Below the pieces are notes generated by a model. That model was not told where the DNA came from. It ran no database searches and was given only the letters and a program-made list of their open reading frames with translations. This document shows positions 8,226-16,783 of a stretch of DNA of 64,000 nucleotides, piece by piece. Numbering within the stretch: the stretch's first letter is position 1; each line of letters starts with the position of its first letter. Made by a program: the position numbers and the translations under genes. This DNA comes from an uncultured Rubrobacteraceae bacterium (lineage in GTDB: Bacteria > Actinomycetota > Rubrobacteria > Rubrobacterales > Rubrobacteraceae): the NCBI GenBank assembly GCA_902806095.1, contig CADCVF010000018.1, positions 1 to 64,000 of the forward strand, given 5' to 3'.

Positions 8226-8719
8226 TCCGTCTGGAGTTCCGCCGAATTGGCCAGCGTCTGGTACACCACGCAATACTGTTCTGTACTGTGGCGCAACTTC
8301 TCCAACTGCTCATCGGTCGCCTCGGGAGCCACGATGTCGAAGGTGGTACGGATGGTCTCGAAGCCGACGGGGACCTCCTCGGAGACGCCGAGGGTGCCGG
8401 CGAGGTCCATCTCCCCTGTCACGGTGACTTCGATGTGCTCGGTATCTATCCCCATTGCCTCGGCGACCATCTGGCAGGTTACCTGGGCGCATGCTGCTAA
8501 CGCTCCCAGCAGCAGGTCTCCGGAGCAGGCTACCTCGCCCGTTCCTCCGACCCCGGCGTGGGCTTCGGCTTCGTAAATCGCCTGTCCTACATCTACAGAG
8601 CAGGAGATCGGAGTGTCCTGCTGACTCGCTTTGGCTTCGAGCGTTATCCGGGAAGACCCCGGCTCATCGCGGTATTTTTTCTTTAGAGGCCTCTGTACCG
8701 ACCGGAGATCCAAGATCAT
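8216..8719 (-). CDS. OsmC/Ohr family peroxidase-like protein
   Basis: 167 residues with the OsmC fold. The first redox cysteine region is GEVACSGDLLLGALAACAQV and the second cysteine lies in the C-terminal EQYCVVYQTL block. OsmC proteins reduce organic hydroperoxides with paired cysteines. Here the motif order fits the broader OsmC-like group rather than classical Ohr, so the substrate is uncertain. It is the first gene of a leftward pair with meaB; the overlap of stop and start suggests coupling, though the functions are unrelated. Confidence 0.85.
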   Translation of the reverse strand: MILDLRSVQRPLKKKYRDEPGSSRITLEAKASQQDTPISCSVDVGQAIYEAEAHAGVGGTGEVACSGDLLLGALAACAQVTCQMVAEAMGIDTEHIEVTVTGEMDLAGTLGVSEEVPVGFETIRTTFDIVAPEATDEQLEKLRHSTEQYCVVYQTLANSAELQTEWA

Positions 8720-8798
8720 CCTCCTGAGTTAGCTGCCCTTCCATAGCGTATTGTAGCCGTTCAGTCGAGGAAGATCGCACAGCAGGTGCACACCGTAG

Positions 8799-8833
8799 CA
8801 TGTGTAGAACATGTGTTACTCTAATCTACATGT
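8799..8833. promoter_or_regulatory. Candidate VapB operator
   Basis: CATGTGTAGA (8799-8808) and TCTACATGT (8825-8833) form an inverted repeat, with a further ACATGT between them (8809-8814). The block overlaps the start codon of the ribbon-helix-helix antitoxin. VapB-type proteins usually repress their own operon through such palindromes. Confidence 0.45.
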
Positions 8834-9078
8834 CTAAGATGATCCAGATAAGGAACGTCCCCGACGACCTGCACCGCACACTGAAGGTACGGGCGGCGAA
8901 GGCCGGCATGACGCTCTCTGACTATTTGCTTTCGGAGATGGAACAGATAGCTGAGAGGCCCACCCTGGCCGAGATGATGGGGCGGCTGCGTCAGCGGGAG
9001 CCGGTCGAGCTGGACGAGCCGCCCGACGTGACGATTCGCCGATTCAGGGACGCCGACGACCCTCGTGACGCCGACTAG
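8830..9078 (+). CDS. vapB: Ribbon-helix-helix antitoxin (VapB/FitA-like)
   Basis: 82 residues from ATG 8830. The N-terminal MIQIRNVPDDLHRTLKVRAA and MTLSDYLLSEM segments are the ribbon-helix-helix DNA-binding domain of FitA/VapB-type antitoxins. The C-terminal part, rich in Glu, Asp and Arg, would wrap the toxin. The stop is six bases before the toxin start, the usual arrangement. It should neutralise the PIN toxin and repress the operon. The frame is open ten codons further upstream, but those codons lie in the probable operator. Confidence 0.85.
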   Translation: MSKMIQIRNVPDDLHRTLKVRAAKAGMTLSDYLLSEMEQIAERPTLAEMMGRLRQREPVELDEPPDVTIRRFRDADDPRDAD

Positions 9079-9084
9079 CGTTTC

Positions 9085-9483
9085 TTGATAGTTCTCGACG
9101 CCTCGGCGGTGGTGGCCGTGCTCGTGGGCCAGGGACCGGGAGCCGAGCGCATCCGGCAGAAAGTGGAAGGTCCCGGCCAAAGCCTTCACGTTCCTCACGT
9201 GATGGACCTGGAGGTGCTACACGCGCTGCGCCGGCAGACATTGCTCGGCACGATCTCCAGTAGACGAAGCGCCGAATCCATAGAAGACCTCAAGAATTTG
9301 GCCTTCGTCCGCTATCCGCACGCCACGCTCGTAGACAGGATCTGGAGTTTGAAGGACAACCTGACCGCGTACGACGCAGCATACGTCGCACTCGCCGAAG
9401 CACTGGATGCCCCACTGGTCACAATGGATGCGCGGCTTTCGCAGGCGCCCGGCATACGCGCTGCAGTCGATGTCTACGGGTAG
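9085..9483 (+). CDS. vapC: VapC-type PIN-domain ribonuclease toxin
   Basis: 132 residues with the four acidic residues of a PIN nuclease: D5 (MIVLDASAVV), E43 (MDLEVLHAL), D97 (TAYDAAYVALA) and D115 (LVTMDARL). VapC toxins cleave tRNA or rRNA when freed from VapB. Start TTG at 9085 directly after the antitoxin stop. All catalytic residues are intact, so the toxin looks functional, unlike the VapC fragment at 32298-32498. It converges with sucB, and a hairpin terminator separates the two. Confidence 0.9.
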   Translation: MIVLDASAVVAVLVGQGPGAERIRQKVEGPGQSLHVPHVMDLEVLHALRRQTLLGTISSRRSAESIEDLKNLAFVRYPHATLVDRIWSLKDNLTAYDAAYVALAEALDAPLVTMDARLSQAPGIRAAVDVYG

Positions 9484-9488
9484 ACGAA

Positions 9489-9510
9489 GGGGCTCCCCAT
9501 AGGAAGCCCC
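9489..9510. terminator. Hairpin between convergent vapC and sucB
   Basis: GGGGCT (9489-9494) pairs with AGCCCC (9505-9510) around a short loop and lies 5-30 bases past vapC. On the plus strand it is followed by a T-rich TTGTTCTTCTCT tract, so it should stop rightward transcription well. Confidence 0.65.
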
Positions 9511-9526
9511 TGACCGTTGTTCTTCT

Positions 9527-10813
9527 CTAGCCTTCGAGCAGCAGCGACTCGGGGTCTTCGACCAGTTCTTTGATGCGGACCAGGAAGCTCACGGCCTCGG
9601 CACCGTCTATGACGCGGTGGTCGTAGGAGAGCGCGAGGTACATCATGGGACGGACAGCGACCTCGCCGTCTATGACGACGGGTCGCTCCTGGATCTTGTG
9701 CATCCCGAGTATCGCGACCTGGGGCATGGTTAGGATGGGTGTGGAGACGAGCGAGCCGAAGATGCCCCCGTTGGTGATGGTGAACGTACCGCCGCGCAGG
9801 TCTTCGAGGGTCAGCTTGCCGTCGCGGGCCTTTGTGGCGAGGTCCGCTATGCCCCGTTCGATCCCCGCGAAACTCTTGCGGTCGGCGTCGCGGAGGACAG
9901 GGACGACGAGCCCCTGGTCCGTAGAGACGGCCACGCCTATGTCGTAGTACTTCTTGAGGAGGAGCTCGCTCCCCTGCAGCTCGGCGTTGACCTTCGGGAA
10001 GGCCTTGAGCGCCCCGATGGCCGCCTTGGCGAAGAAGCTCATGAAGCCGAGGCGCGCCCCCGTCCGCTCCTGGAAGGACTCCTTGCGGCGCTTCCTGAGC
10101 TCCATGACCGATCTCATGTCGACCTCGTTGAAGGTCGTTAGCATCGCCGCCGTCTGCTGCGACTCGACGAGCCTCTGGGCGATGGTCTGGCGCCTGCGGG
10201 AGACGCGCACCCGCTCCTCCAGCGCCGCCCTACCGTCCTCCGAGGCGGCCGGCTGAGCTTCGCCGTCGCGCTCGGGTTCTTCAGTCGCTTCGGGGGCCGC
10301 GGGCCTGGACTGATCTCGGATCAAACGTTCCACATCATCGCGGGTGATGCGCCCGCCAGAGCCGGAGCCGGAGACCTCGGCGAGGTCGACCTTGTACTCC
10401 TGGGCCAGCTTCCTGACCGACGGGGATGCTCGGCCGGCTCCATCTTCGAGCTCGCGGTGACCGTTGGACGTTTCTTCTCCTGAACCCTCACCCTCGGACT
10501 CAGGCTGCTCGGCCCGCGGCTGCTCCTCCTGTTCATCTTCGGCCTGCGGCTGCTCTTCCGTTTGCTCGGCGCCGTCACCTTCGCCTATGGTACCTATGAC
10601 CTCGCCTACGTTCACGGTCTCGCCCTCGGCCTTGGAGATGGATTCGAGGACACCGTCCTGCTCGGCGTCGACCTCGAAGTTGATCTTATCCGTTTCGAGT
10701 TCGACGAGCGCCTCGCCAGACTTTACGGTTTCACCCTCTTGCTTGAGCCAGCGTCCGACCGTCGCGTCGGCGACCGACTCCCCAAGCTCGGGAACGTGTA
10801 TTTCAGCAGCCAC
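9527..10813 (-). CDS. sucB: 2-oxoglutarate dehydrogenase E2, dihydrolipoyllysine-residue succinyltransferase
   Basis: 428 residues in the standard E2 order. The lipoyl domain (residues 1-75) has K43 in [11 protein letters not shown] long acidic Glu/Gln-rich linker (about 85-125) follows, then the peripheral subunit-binding domain [10 protein letters not shown]...[11 protein letters not shown] (about 130-168), then a charged linker and the catalytic domain from about residue 200. The active site is H399 and D403 in SYDHRVIDG. It transfers succinyl from lipoate to CoA in the TCA cycle. The gene follows sucA by 23 bases in one leftward operon. E2 of a branched-chain complex is possible in principle, but pairing with a clear E1o makes SucB the better call. 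Confidence 0.94.
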   Translation of the reverse strand: MAAEIHVPELGESVADATVGRWLKQEGETVKSGEALVELETDKINFEVDAEQDGVLESISKAEGETVNVGEVIGTIGEGDGAEQTEEQPQAEDEQEEQPRAEQPESEGEGSGEETSNGHRELEDGAGRASPSVRKLAQEYKVDLAEVSGSGSGGRITRDDVERLIRDQSRPAAPEATEEPERDGEAQPAASEDGRAALEERVRVSRRRQTIAQRLVESQQTAAMLTTFNEVDMRSVMELRKRRKESFQERTGARLGFMSFFAKAAIGALKAFPKVNAELQGSELLLKKYYDIGVAVSTDQGLVVPVLRDADRKSFAGIERGIADLATKARDGKLTLEDLRGGTFTITNGGIFGSLVSTPILTMPQVAILGMHKIQERPVVIDGEVAVRPMMYLALSYDHRVIDGAEAVSFLVRIKELVEDPESLLLEG

Positions 10814-10836
10814 TGCTCACTCTTCCTCTCTAACTC

Positions 10837-13689
10837 TCATTCGCTCGGGGCGGAGGCGCGAAGGTGCGTCTCCTTCACGCCCTGTTCTGAATCGAAGTCC
10901 TGCCCGACGCTCTCGAAGGCCGACCGCACGATGTAGGCGTGTTCCTGCTTGTGGAACTTGGCAGAGCCCTGGGCGGGGCTTGGCCGCGGCGGCTTACCGA
11001 CGTAGAGTAAGGGCACCTCGCCGCCTGTAATCCCACGCAGCCGCGGCTCGACGAAAGCCCAGGCGCCCATGTTCTGCGGCTCCTCCTGAACCCACAAGAC
11101 CTCCCGAAGGTTCGGGTAACCGTCGAGCACCTCTCGCACCCTGTCTTCCGGGAACGGATAGAGGAGCTCTACCCTGGCGATGGCTGTGTCTACAGCCTCG
11201 TCCCTGTCTTCGCTGCCCTCTAGCTCAGGGTAGATCTTGCCCGAGCACAGGATGAGACGCTCTACGGATTCTGCCCTCTCGCGCGCCTCTTCGTCGTCGA
11301 GCACAGGCTGGAAGGTGCCTTCCGAGAGGTCCTCCAGACTGGAGGCGGCCATCGGATGCCTGAGGAGACTCTTCGGCGTCATGATGATGAGGGGACGCTT
11401 GTTGTCCTTGAGCGCGGCCTGGGCGCGAAGCAGGTGGAAATACTGGGCCGCTGTGGTGAGGTTGGCTATGCGCACGTTCTCGTGCCCTGCGAGCTGGAGG
11501 TAACGCTCGAGACGCGCGCTGGAGTGCTCTGGCCCCTGACCCTCGTAGCCGTGCGGCAACAGGAGTACCAGCCCCGAGGTCTGGCCCCACTTCGCCTGGC
11601 CGCTCACTATGAACTGGTCGATCATCGGCTGCCCGACGTTGGCGAAGTCCCCGTACTGCGCCTCCCAGAGGACGAGCGCATCCCCCGAGTTGACCGAGAA
11701 GCCGTACTCGAAGCCGAGTACGGCGATCTCCGATAGCGGGCTGTTGTAGACCGAGAACGAAGCGCCGGCCTGGGGGAGGCTCTGGAGCGGGACGTAACGC
11801 TCATCTGTCTCGGCGTCGTAGAGGACGGCGTGACGCTGGGAGAAGGTCCCGCGCTCGGTATCCTGTCCCGTGAGACGAATCGGGGTGCCGTCCTCGAGCA
11901 GCGAGGCGAAGGCAAGCGCCTCGGCGTGCGCCCAATCTATGGTGTCGAGATCCCCGCGGTTCTTCTGGAAGAGACGCCCGAGCTTGGAGTTCGGCGTGAA
12001 GCCATCGGGGACCTCCAGTAGCGCCTCGTTCAGCTTCGAGAGCCTCTCGGCCGCGACGGCGGTCTCGGGGATCCCGACGAGCGGCGTGTACATCTCGTCT
12101 GTGGCGAAGTCTTCTTCTTTGAGCTCGTCGGTTGGCTTCTTCTGGACCTCGGCCATGTCGTTCATGATCTGATCGAACATAGTCTGTGCTTCGTCCTCGT
12201 CAAGGACGCCGCGGCGCTCGAGCTCTTCTGCCCAGACCTCGCGCACCGTCGGGTGGTCGCGGATGGTCTCGTACATCAGCGGCTGCGTGTAGGCCGGCTC
12301 GTCGCCCTCATTGTGCCCATAGCGGCGGTAGCCGACGAGGTCTATCATGAAGTCCTTGTAGAACTTCTCGCGGTAAGCGTGGGCCATCCTCGCCACCGCC
12401 ATGCAAGCCTCGGGATCGTCGGCGTTGACGTGGACCACGGGGATCTCGAACCCCTTGGCCAGGTCGCTCGCGTAGGTCGTCGAGCGGGCGTCCTGCCTCT
12501 CTGTGGTGAACCCTAGCTGGTTGTTGGTGATGATGTGTATGGTGCCGCCGGTCCTGTAGCCTGGCAGCCGGCTCAGGTTCAGCGTCTCCGCCGAGACCCC
12601 TTCGCCGGGGAACGCCGCATCCCCGTGCAGCAGGATGGGCAGTGACGCCTCGACGTCCTGATGCGCCGAGCCTGCCTCGTTCCGCTCCTCCTGGGAGGCA
12701 CGGGCCATCCCCTCGACCACGGGGTTTACGTGCTCGAGGTGGCTCGGGTTCGGGGCGAGGTGGATGAAGACCTCCTCGTCGGCCTCCTCGTCCGCTAGTT
12801 GGAAGCCCCTGATGCCGAGGTGGTACTTGACGTCACCGACCCAGGCTTCACCGGGGCTGCCAGCGGCCGAGGACTGTTCGCCCTTCTCGGGCTGCTGGAA
12901 CTCGCCGAAGATCTTGGAGTAAGGCTTGTCCATCACGTGCGCCAGTACGTTGAGCCTCCCCCTGTGGGCCATACCGAGGGTGACCACGGGCGTGCCGACG
13001 TCGGCGGCGGAGCGGATGATCCTGTTCAGCATCGGGACGACCATGTCGTTTCCTTCGACGGAGAAACGCTTCTGGCCCAAGAACGTCTTGTGGAGGAACT
13101 TCTCGAAGGCGTCTACCCTGGTGAGCCTCTGGAGGAGACGCTTCGCGTTCTCTCCCTCCATAGTCTTGTCGAAGCGGCCCGACTCGACGGACTCGCGCAG
13201 CCAGAACCTCTCCTCGGGGTCGTGGACGTGCCCGAAGTCGTACCCTGTCGTGTCGCAGTAGATCCTACGCAGCTCGTCGACGGCCTCCCTGGCGTTGGAT
13301 GTACGCCCGGCGATGGGCCCGCCGATGATGAGCGATGGCAGGGTCTCGAGGTCCTCATTCGTTATCCTGTAGAAGGTCGGGTCGAGCGTCGGGTCCCCCG
13401 GCGGCTCGCTCCCGAGAGGGTCGAGCTTCGCGGCCCGATGCCCGAAATCTCTTATGTGTCTGACGTGCTTCGAAGCCCCAACGGCCTTCTCGACGTCTAC
13501 CTCGGGGGCAATCTGCTGCCCGTTGGCACCCGCAGTCCCCACCCGCGGCGGGCTCCAGGACTCGAAGAACTCCCGCGTTCGCCCGTCGACGGATTCGGGG
13601 TCCTCCCTGTAGTTCTCGTAGAGCTCCAACACGTAGCCGAGGTTCGGCCCGAAAAACTGATTCTCCGTCTTTCTCTCCAACCGGATCAC
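10837..13689 (-). CDS. sucA: 2-oxoglutarate dehydrogenase E1 component
   Basis: About 950 residues from the chosen GTG, the usual E1o length. The N-terminus has ENQFFGPNLGYVLELYENY; thiamine-diphosphate and substrate regions are seen in MAHRGRLNVLAHVMDKPY, HLGIRGFQ, LAPNPSHLEHVNPVVEG and LHGDAAFPGEGVSAETLNL, and the C-terminus has VLWVQEEPQNMGAW. The enzyme decarboxylates 2-oxoglutarate and succinylates E2. No E2-like domain is fused at the N-terminus, unlike mycobacterial KGD. The frame is open to 13905 through a repeat-containing region without conserved sequence, so GTG 13689 is preferred over that distal start. It is operonic with sucB. Confidence 0.95.
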   Translation of the reverse strand: MIRLERKTENQFFGPNLGYVLELYENYREDPESVDGRTREFFESWSPPRVGTAGANGQQIAPEVDVEKAVGASKHVRHIRDFGHRAAKLDPLGSEPPGDPTLDPTFYRITNEDLETLPSLIIGGPIAGRTSNAREAVDELRRIYCDTTGYDFGHVHDPEERFWLRESVESGRFDKTMEGENAKRLLQRLTRVDAFEKFLHKTFLGQKRFSVEGNDMVVPMLNRIIRSAADVGTPVVTLGMAHRGRLNVLAHVMDKPYSKIFGEFQQPEKGEQSSAAGSPGEAWVGDVKYHLGIRGFQLADEEADEEVFIHLAPNPSHLEHVNPVVEGMARASQEERNEAGSAHQDVEASLPILLHGDAAFPGEGVSAETLNLSRLPGYRTGGTIHIITNNQLGFTTERQDARSTTYASDLAKGFEIPVVHVNADDPEACMAVARMAHAYREKFYKDFMIDLVGYRRYGHNEGDEPAYTQPLMYETIRDHPTVREVWAEELERRGVLDEDEAQTMFDQIMNDMAEVQKKPTDELKEEDFATDEMYTPLVGIPETAVAAERLSKLNEALLEVPDGFTPNSKLGRLFQKNRGDLDTIDWAHAEALAFASLLEDGTPIRLTGQDTERGTFSQRHAVLYDAETDERYVPLQSLPQAGASFSVYNSPLSEIAVLGFEYGFSVNSGDALVLWEAQYGDFANVGQPMIDQFIVSGQAKWGQTSGLVLLLPHGYEGQGPEHSSARLERYLQLAGHENVRIANLTTAAQYFHLLRAQAALKDNKRPLIIMTPKSLLRHPMAASSLEDLSEGTFQPVLDDEEARERAESVERLILCSGKIYPELEGSEDRDEAVDTAIARVELLYPFPEDRVREVLDGYPNLREVLWVQEEPQNMGAWAFVEPRLRGITGGEVPLLYVGKPPRPSPAQGSAKFHKQEHAYIVRSAFESVGQDFDSEQGVKETHLRASAPSE

Positions 13690-13824
13690 ACCCTCACGTG
13701 ACGATACCCTCTTTACCCCGAGCGCCTCGCGTGGAAGCCCGGCACCCTGTCCGGACACCCCGCAAAAACGCTCTTGCAAAGCGATCAAACATCTCGATCT
13801 TTCGTATGATACCCCACAATGCAG

Positions 13825-13896
13825 CCTGTCAGCACGCCGCCCTTCAGGCGGCTTGTCAGCTCGCCTGCTTCGCAGGCTTGTCAGCATTTCAGCTAG
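13825..13896. repeat. Mosaic hairpin repeat, locus A left arm
   Basis: Linkers CTGTCAGCAC, TTGTCAGCT and TTGTCAGCATTTCAGCT alternate with two hairpins: GCCGCC/GGCGGC (13836-13852) and GCCTGC/GCAGGC (13863-13877). The linkers are the reverse complement of those in the right arm at 13982-14073. It lies upstream of sucA in the divergent sucA/TPR region. Confidence 0.75.
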
Positions 13897-13981
13897 CCAG
13901 CCCACGCGCAGCGAGGCTCCATGGTAAACGATTCGGGGCCTTGCCTACCACACAGCACCACGAACGCAAGCTACTCTCCAA
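13897..13981. other. Unique spacer between the two repeat arms
   Basis: This 85-base stretch between the inverted repeat arms shows no repeat units and no convincing reading frame. It lies in the divergent gap between sucA (starting at 13689) and the TPR gene (starting at 14113), so promoters could be here, but no clear -35/-10 pair was found. Confidence 0.3.
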
Positions 13982-14073
13982 CAAGCTGAAGTGCTGACAA
14001 GCGGAAGCCGAAGGCTGGAGCGTGCTGAATTGCTGACATGCGAAGCCCGAAGGGCGCAGCGTGCTGAATTGCT
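13982..14073. repeat. Mosaic hairpin repeat, locus A right arm
   Basis: CTGAAGTGCTGACAAGC, GTGCTGAATTGCTGACATGC and GTGCTGAATTGCTTA are linkers separated by the small hairpins AGCC-GAA-GGCT and GCCC-GAA-GGGC. The arm reads in the opposite orientation to the left arm at 13825-13896. It ends about 40 bases before the TPR gene. Confidence 0.75.
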
Positions 14074-14112
14074 TATATACTGGCGTGTACGATGGCTGAT
14101 GGGAGGATTTCC

Positions 14113-14430
14113 ATGGAAGACAGGATAGATTACTTCGAACGGATGCTGGCCGACAACCCCGACAATCCGACGGGGTTGCTAGCCCTGGCGAACGAGTATG
14201 AGAAGGCCGGACGTAGCGAAGACGAGGCGACGGTCCTGAAGCGCTACGTAACAGTCCACGTCGACGACGAGGGAAACGCTTATGCGCGCCTCGGTAACGT
14301 ACTCGCCGATCTCGGCCGTAAAGATGAGGCTCGCGCCGCCTACGAGAAGGGGATCTCCCAGTCAGAGAAGCACGGCCACAGCGGGATGGCTGAAGATCTC
14401 AGGCTCGCATTGATACAGCTGAACGAATAG
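14113..14430 (+). CDS. Small tetratricopeptide-repeat protein
   Basis: 105 residues from ATG 14113, chosen because GGGAGG stands six bases upstream; an in-frame ATG at 14092 lacks a site. The sequence is helical with TPR-like signatures: NPDNPTGLLALANEYEKAGR, AYARLGNVLADLGRKDEARA and AYEKGISQSEKHG. TPR proteins form scaffolds for protein-protein contacts, and no enzymatic motif or export signal is present, so it is probably a cytoplasmic adaptor. Partners are unknown. It stands alone between the repeat locus and a 360-base non-coding gap. Confidence 0.75.
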   Translation: MEDRIDYFERMLADNPDNPTGLLALANEYEKAGRSEDEATVLKRYVTVHVDDEGNAYARLGNVLADLGRKDEARAAYEKGISQSEKHGHSGMAEDLRLALIQLNE

Positions 14431-14790
14431 GTTCGATTCGCGGAGTTCGGCGAGTTCGTAGAATGGTCTGCGTCGTAACCAAATCGGTACACGCACGTTA
14501 CCACCCCTTAACGTATCCGGCCTGATAATGCGAGCAGGCTCCCCGGCGAAGTAGAGGATCCCCCTCCGCTTGCACAACACGCCGGGGAGCGCTCTTTCGC
14601 CCGGCCATACGCCCGTCCTGGGTAGCCTTCCGGAAGCCGCACGGATCTGCTCCAAGTGTTTCATGTCGGAGGAGACGATGGGCGCTGGTCGAGTCCTACC
14701 CCGACATGGCCGAGCACACACGCGCCTTTACGAGCTAAACGGCTGCCCGCACTCTTAACAGCACGCCAGGGTAGGTTAGTATAGGCCACC
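14431..14790. other. 360-base non-coding gap with a strong GC hairpin, possible structured RNA
   Basis: No credible protein frame. GCTCCCCGGCG (14538-14548) pairs perfectly with CGCCGGGGAGC (14580-14590) around a 31-base loop that itself contains a GAGG/CCTC pair. The gap precedes a trans-sulfuration gene, so a SAM- or methionine-responsive leader was considered, but the cores of known SAM riboswitches were not found. The hairpin could also end transcription after the TPR gene. Confidence 0.4.
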
Positions 14791-16014
14791 ATGAAGCAGC
14801 CTAGACGTTTCGAGACCCGCGCCGTGCACTCTGGAGAGCACAGGGCCGGTGCGAAGGAAGGCCGGGACGGGATCTTCTACCCGATCTCGACTCCGATCTA
14901 CGCCTCTACCACCTTCTCCCACCCGAATATAGAGACGACGGACCGCGTGCTCGGCGGAGAGGAGCAAGGCTACAGCTACGCCCGCTACGACAACCCTACC
15001 GTCCGCGCCTTCGAGGAGGCGCTCTTGTCACTGGAGGCCCCGAAATCAGAAGCGGGGATCAGGACCTTCGCCTTCGCCTCGGGGATGGCGGCCACGCACG
15101 CCGCGCTCGCGGCCGCGGAGCTGGCGGACGGGGCTACGGTCCTTGCGGCCGAGCAACTCTACGGCTCGACATCGACGCTGCTCGTCCAGATCTTCGGTGC
15201 GAGCGGCGTCGAGACCAGCTTCGTCGACGCTTACGACCTCGGGGCGGTGGAGAAGAAGGTCGCCGGGCTAGAGCCCCGCGCCGTCGTCGTCGAATCCATC
15301 TCCAACCCGCTCCTGCGCGTCGCCGACATACAGGGGATCTCGAAGATAACCCGCGCCGCAGGGGCCGCCCTGATCGTCGACAACACGTTCGGAACGCCCT
15401 ATCTCCAGCGGCCCCTGGAGCTCGGCGCGGATATAGTCATCCATAGCGCGACCAAGTACCTGTCGGGACACGGTGACCTGACGGCCGGCGTGGTCGCAGC
15501 GGGTCCGCCTTACACAGCCGCCGTAGAGCAACTACGCAAGCTCGTCGGAGGCGTGCTCGGTCCTTTCGAGGCGTGGCTAGCGCACCGCGGCCTCAAGACG
15601 CTGCCCTTGCGGATGGGCCGCCAGTGCGAGAACGCGCGCGAGATCGCTTCCAGGCTCGCCGCCCATCCGAAGGTGGCGAAGGTCAACCATCCTTTCCTCA
15701 GTGCACACCCCGATCACGAGACCGCCGGGAGGGTGCTCTCGGATACTGGGGGCCTCGTCTCCTTCGAGCTCGCTGCGGAAGGCCGTGAGGCGGCCTTCGC
15801 GTTCCTCAACGCACTGGAGCTTTGCGTCAAGGCCCCGTCCCTGGGCGACATCTACACCCTCGCTATCCATCCCGCCACCTCCTCGCACCGCGAGCTCTCA
15901 CCGTCGCGCCGCAAACGGCTCGGGGTCGGAGAGAACCTCGTGCGGCTCTCGGTAGGTATCGAGCACGCCGAAGACGTGATCTCCGACCTCGAACAGGCCC
16001 TCGAACGGCTCTAG
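14791..16014 (+). CDS. PLP-dependent trans-sulfuration enzyme (cystathionine gamma-synthase / methionine gamma-lyase family)
   Basis: 407 residues of the Cys/Met metabolism PLP family. The N-terminal block RAVHSGEHRAG...ISTPIYASTTF, the substrate/phosphate-binding YSYARYDNPT and FASGMAA, the cofactor Asp in LIVDNTFGTPYLQRPL, and K222 in HSATKYLSGHGD (Schiff base) are all present, as is the C-terminal RLSVGIE. The family includes cystathionine gamma-synthase, gamma-lyase, O-acetylhomoserine sulfhydrylase and methionine gamma-lyase, and sequence alone does not separate them here. Cytoplasmic. ATG start after a non-coding gap; transcribed alone. Confidence 0.9.
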   Translation: MKQPRRFETRAVHSGEHRAGAKEGRDGIFYPISTPIYASTTFSHPNIETTDRVLGGEEQGYSYARYDNPTVRAFEEALLSLEAPKSEAGIRTFAFASGMAATHAALAAAELADGATVLAAEQLYGSTSTLLVQIFGASGVETSFVDAYDLGAVEKKVAGLEPRAVVVESISNPLLRVADIQGISKITRAAGAALIVDNTFGTPYLQRPLELGADIVIHSATKYLSGHGDLTAGVVAAGPPYTAAVEQLRKLVGGVLGPFEAWLAHRGLKTLPLRMGRQCENAREIASRLAAHPKVAKVNHPFLSAHPDHETAGRVLSDTGGLVSFELAAEGREAAFAFLNALELCVKAPSLGDIYTLAIHPATSSHRELSPSRRKRLGVGENLVRLSVGIEHAEDVISDLEQALERL

Positions 16015-16054
16015 GAGGGCTACGGTAGTCTTTTCCCCGCCGCGGTCCCGACGC

Positions 16055-16702
16055 GACCGAGTCCTCGGTAGTGGCACCACAGCCACCTACAACATCTCGC
16101 AGACGTTGCGCCTCAAGGATGGCGACAGGCTCATAGGCCAGACAGGCGAGACCGTGACGCGCGGGCCCGCCACTTATGGCGTCCCTGAGGTCGAGATCCG
16201 TCCCAGCACTTCGCTCCATAAGATCATCGCAGCGGTCGGCAAAGACATCGAGGTCCAGTGGGTGGACATAGCGGGCGGCGTAGGCAAGACCACCACGGAC
16301 GGCCAGCCGCTGACAGGCACGGGCGCGGGCATAACGGCATCTAGCGCCGACGGCGGCTTCCTCGTCCGCTACGCCGTCATCCACGACAACGACGCCGGCG
16401 GCATCCTAAACGCCAAGGGACGCATCCTAAACAGCGAGTTCTACGACAACACCCAGAACCCCGCCTTCCTCGGTTGGAATGCGTCGGCCGTCAAGGGGAT
16501 AACCGAGTTCGAGGCCGCCTACAACTACGTCCACGACGAGCAGGGCAACGGCATGTGGTGCGACGTTGGCTGCAAGAACGACCCGGCCAGGGAGGACGAA
16601 GGCTTCTGGGTCCACGACAACCTCACCGTGGACAACGGCCGCTCGGGGATCCGTTACGAGCACAGCCCGGACGGCCTTGCAACGGGCGTCCATGCCTCCG
16701 AG
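16055..16702 (+). pseudogene. Remnant of a secreted right-handed beta-helix protein
   Basis: The translation from about 16055 contains beta-helix turns such as LRLKDGDRLIGQTGE, YAVIHDNDAGGILN, GRILNSEFYDNTQNPAF, EFEAAYNYVHDEQGNG and EGFWVHDNLTVDNGRSG. The family normally has a signal peptide and about 400-900 residues. Here there is no start codon or signal at the 5' end (the frame opens among sequence unrelated to the family), and after about 16702 the translation turns into a non-repetitive tail. It is therefore truncated at both ends. An open frame with a TTG start at 16106 runs to 16831, so a shortened product cannot be excluded. Its tail overlaps the convergent calcium-repeat gene. Confidence 0.6.
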
Positions 16703-16783
16703 CCTCTAATTAACCTGGCCCTAACCGCGTTCTACGTCCCGGCCGGTCTGCTACTCTTCCCTTCGCCTCCCTCCTCTCAGGGG

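Noticed and set aside
13690-13905. 72-codon N-terminal extension of sucA
   Set aside because: It runs through the repeat locus and has no similarity to E1 proteins; the conserved protein starts near GTG 13689.
13825-14073. Repeat array considered as a CRISPR
   Set aside because: Spacers are not unique sequences of constant length; the units are short linkers alternating with hairpins, and no cas genes are present.
14600-14660. Possible small signal-recognition-particle RNA because of GCCTTCCGGAAGC
   Set aside because: The conserved tetraloop context of SRP RNA (GGTCCGGAAGGAAGCAGC-like) is not present on either strand.
14362-14721. 119-codon minus-strand frame over the gap before the trans-sulfuration gene
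   Set aside because: It overlaps the TPR gene, shows no motif and crosses the strong hairpin.
14431-14790. SAM riboswitch upstream of the trans-sulfuration gene
   Set aside because: The conserved cores of SAM-I, SAM-II and SAM-IV RNAs could not be found.
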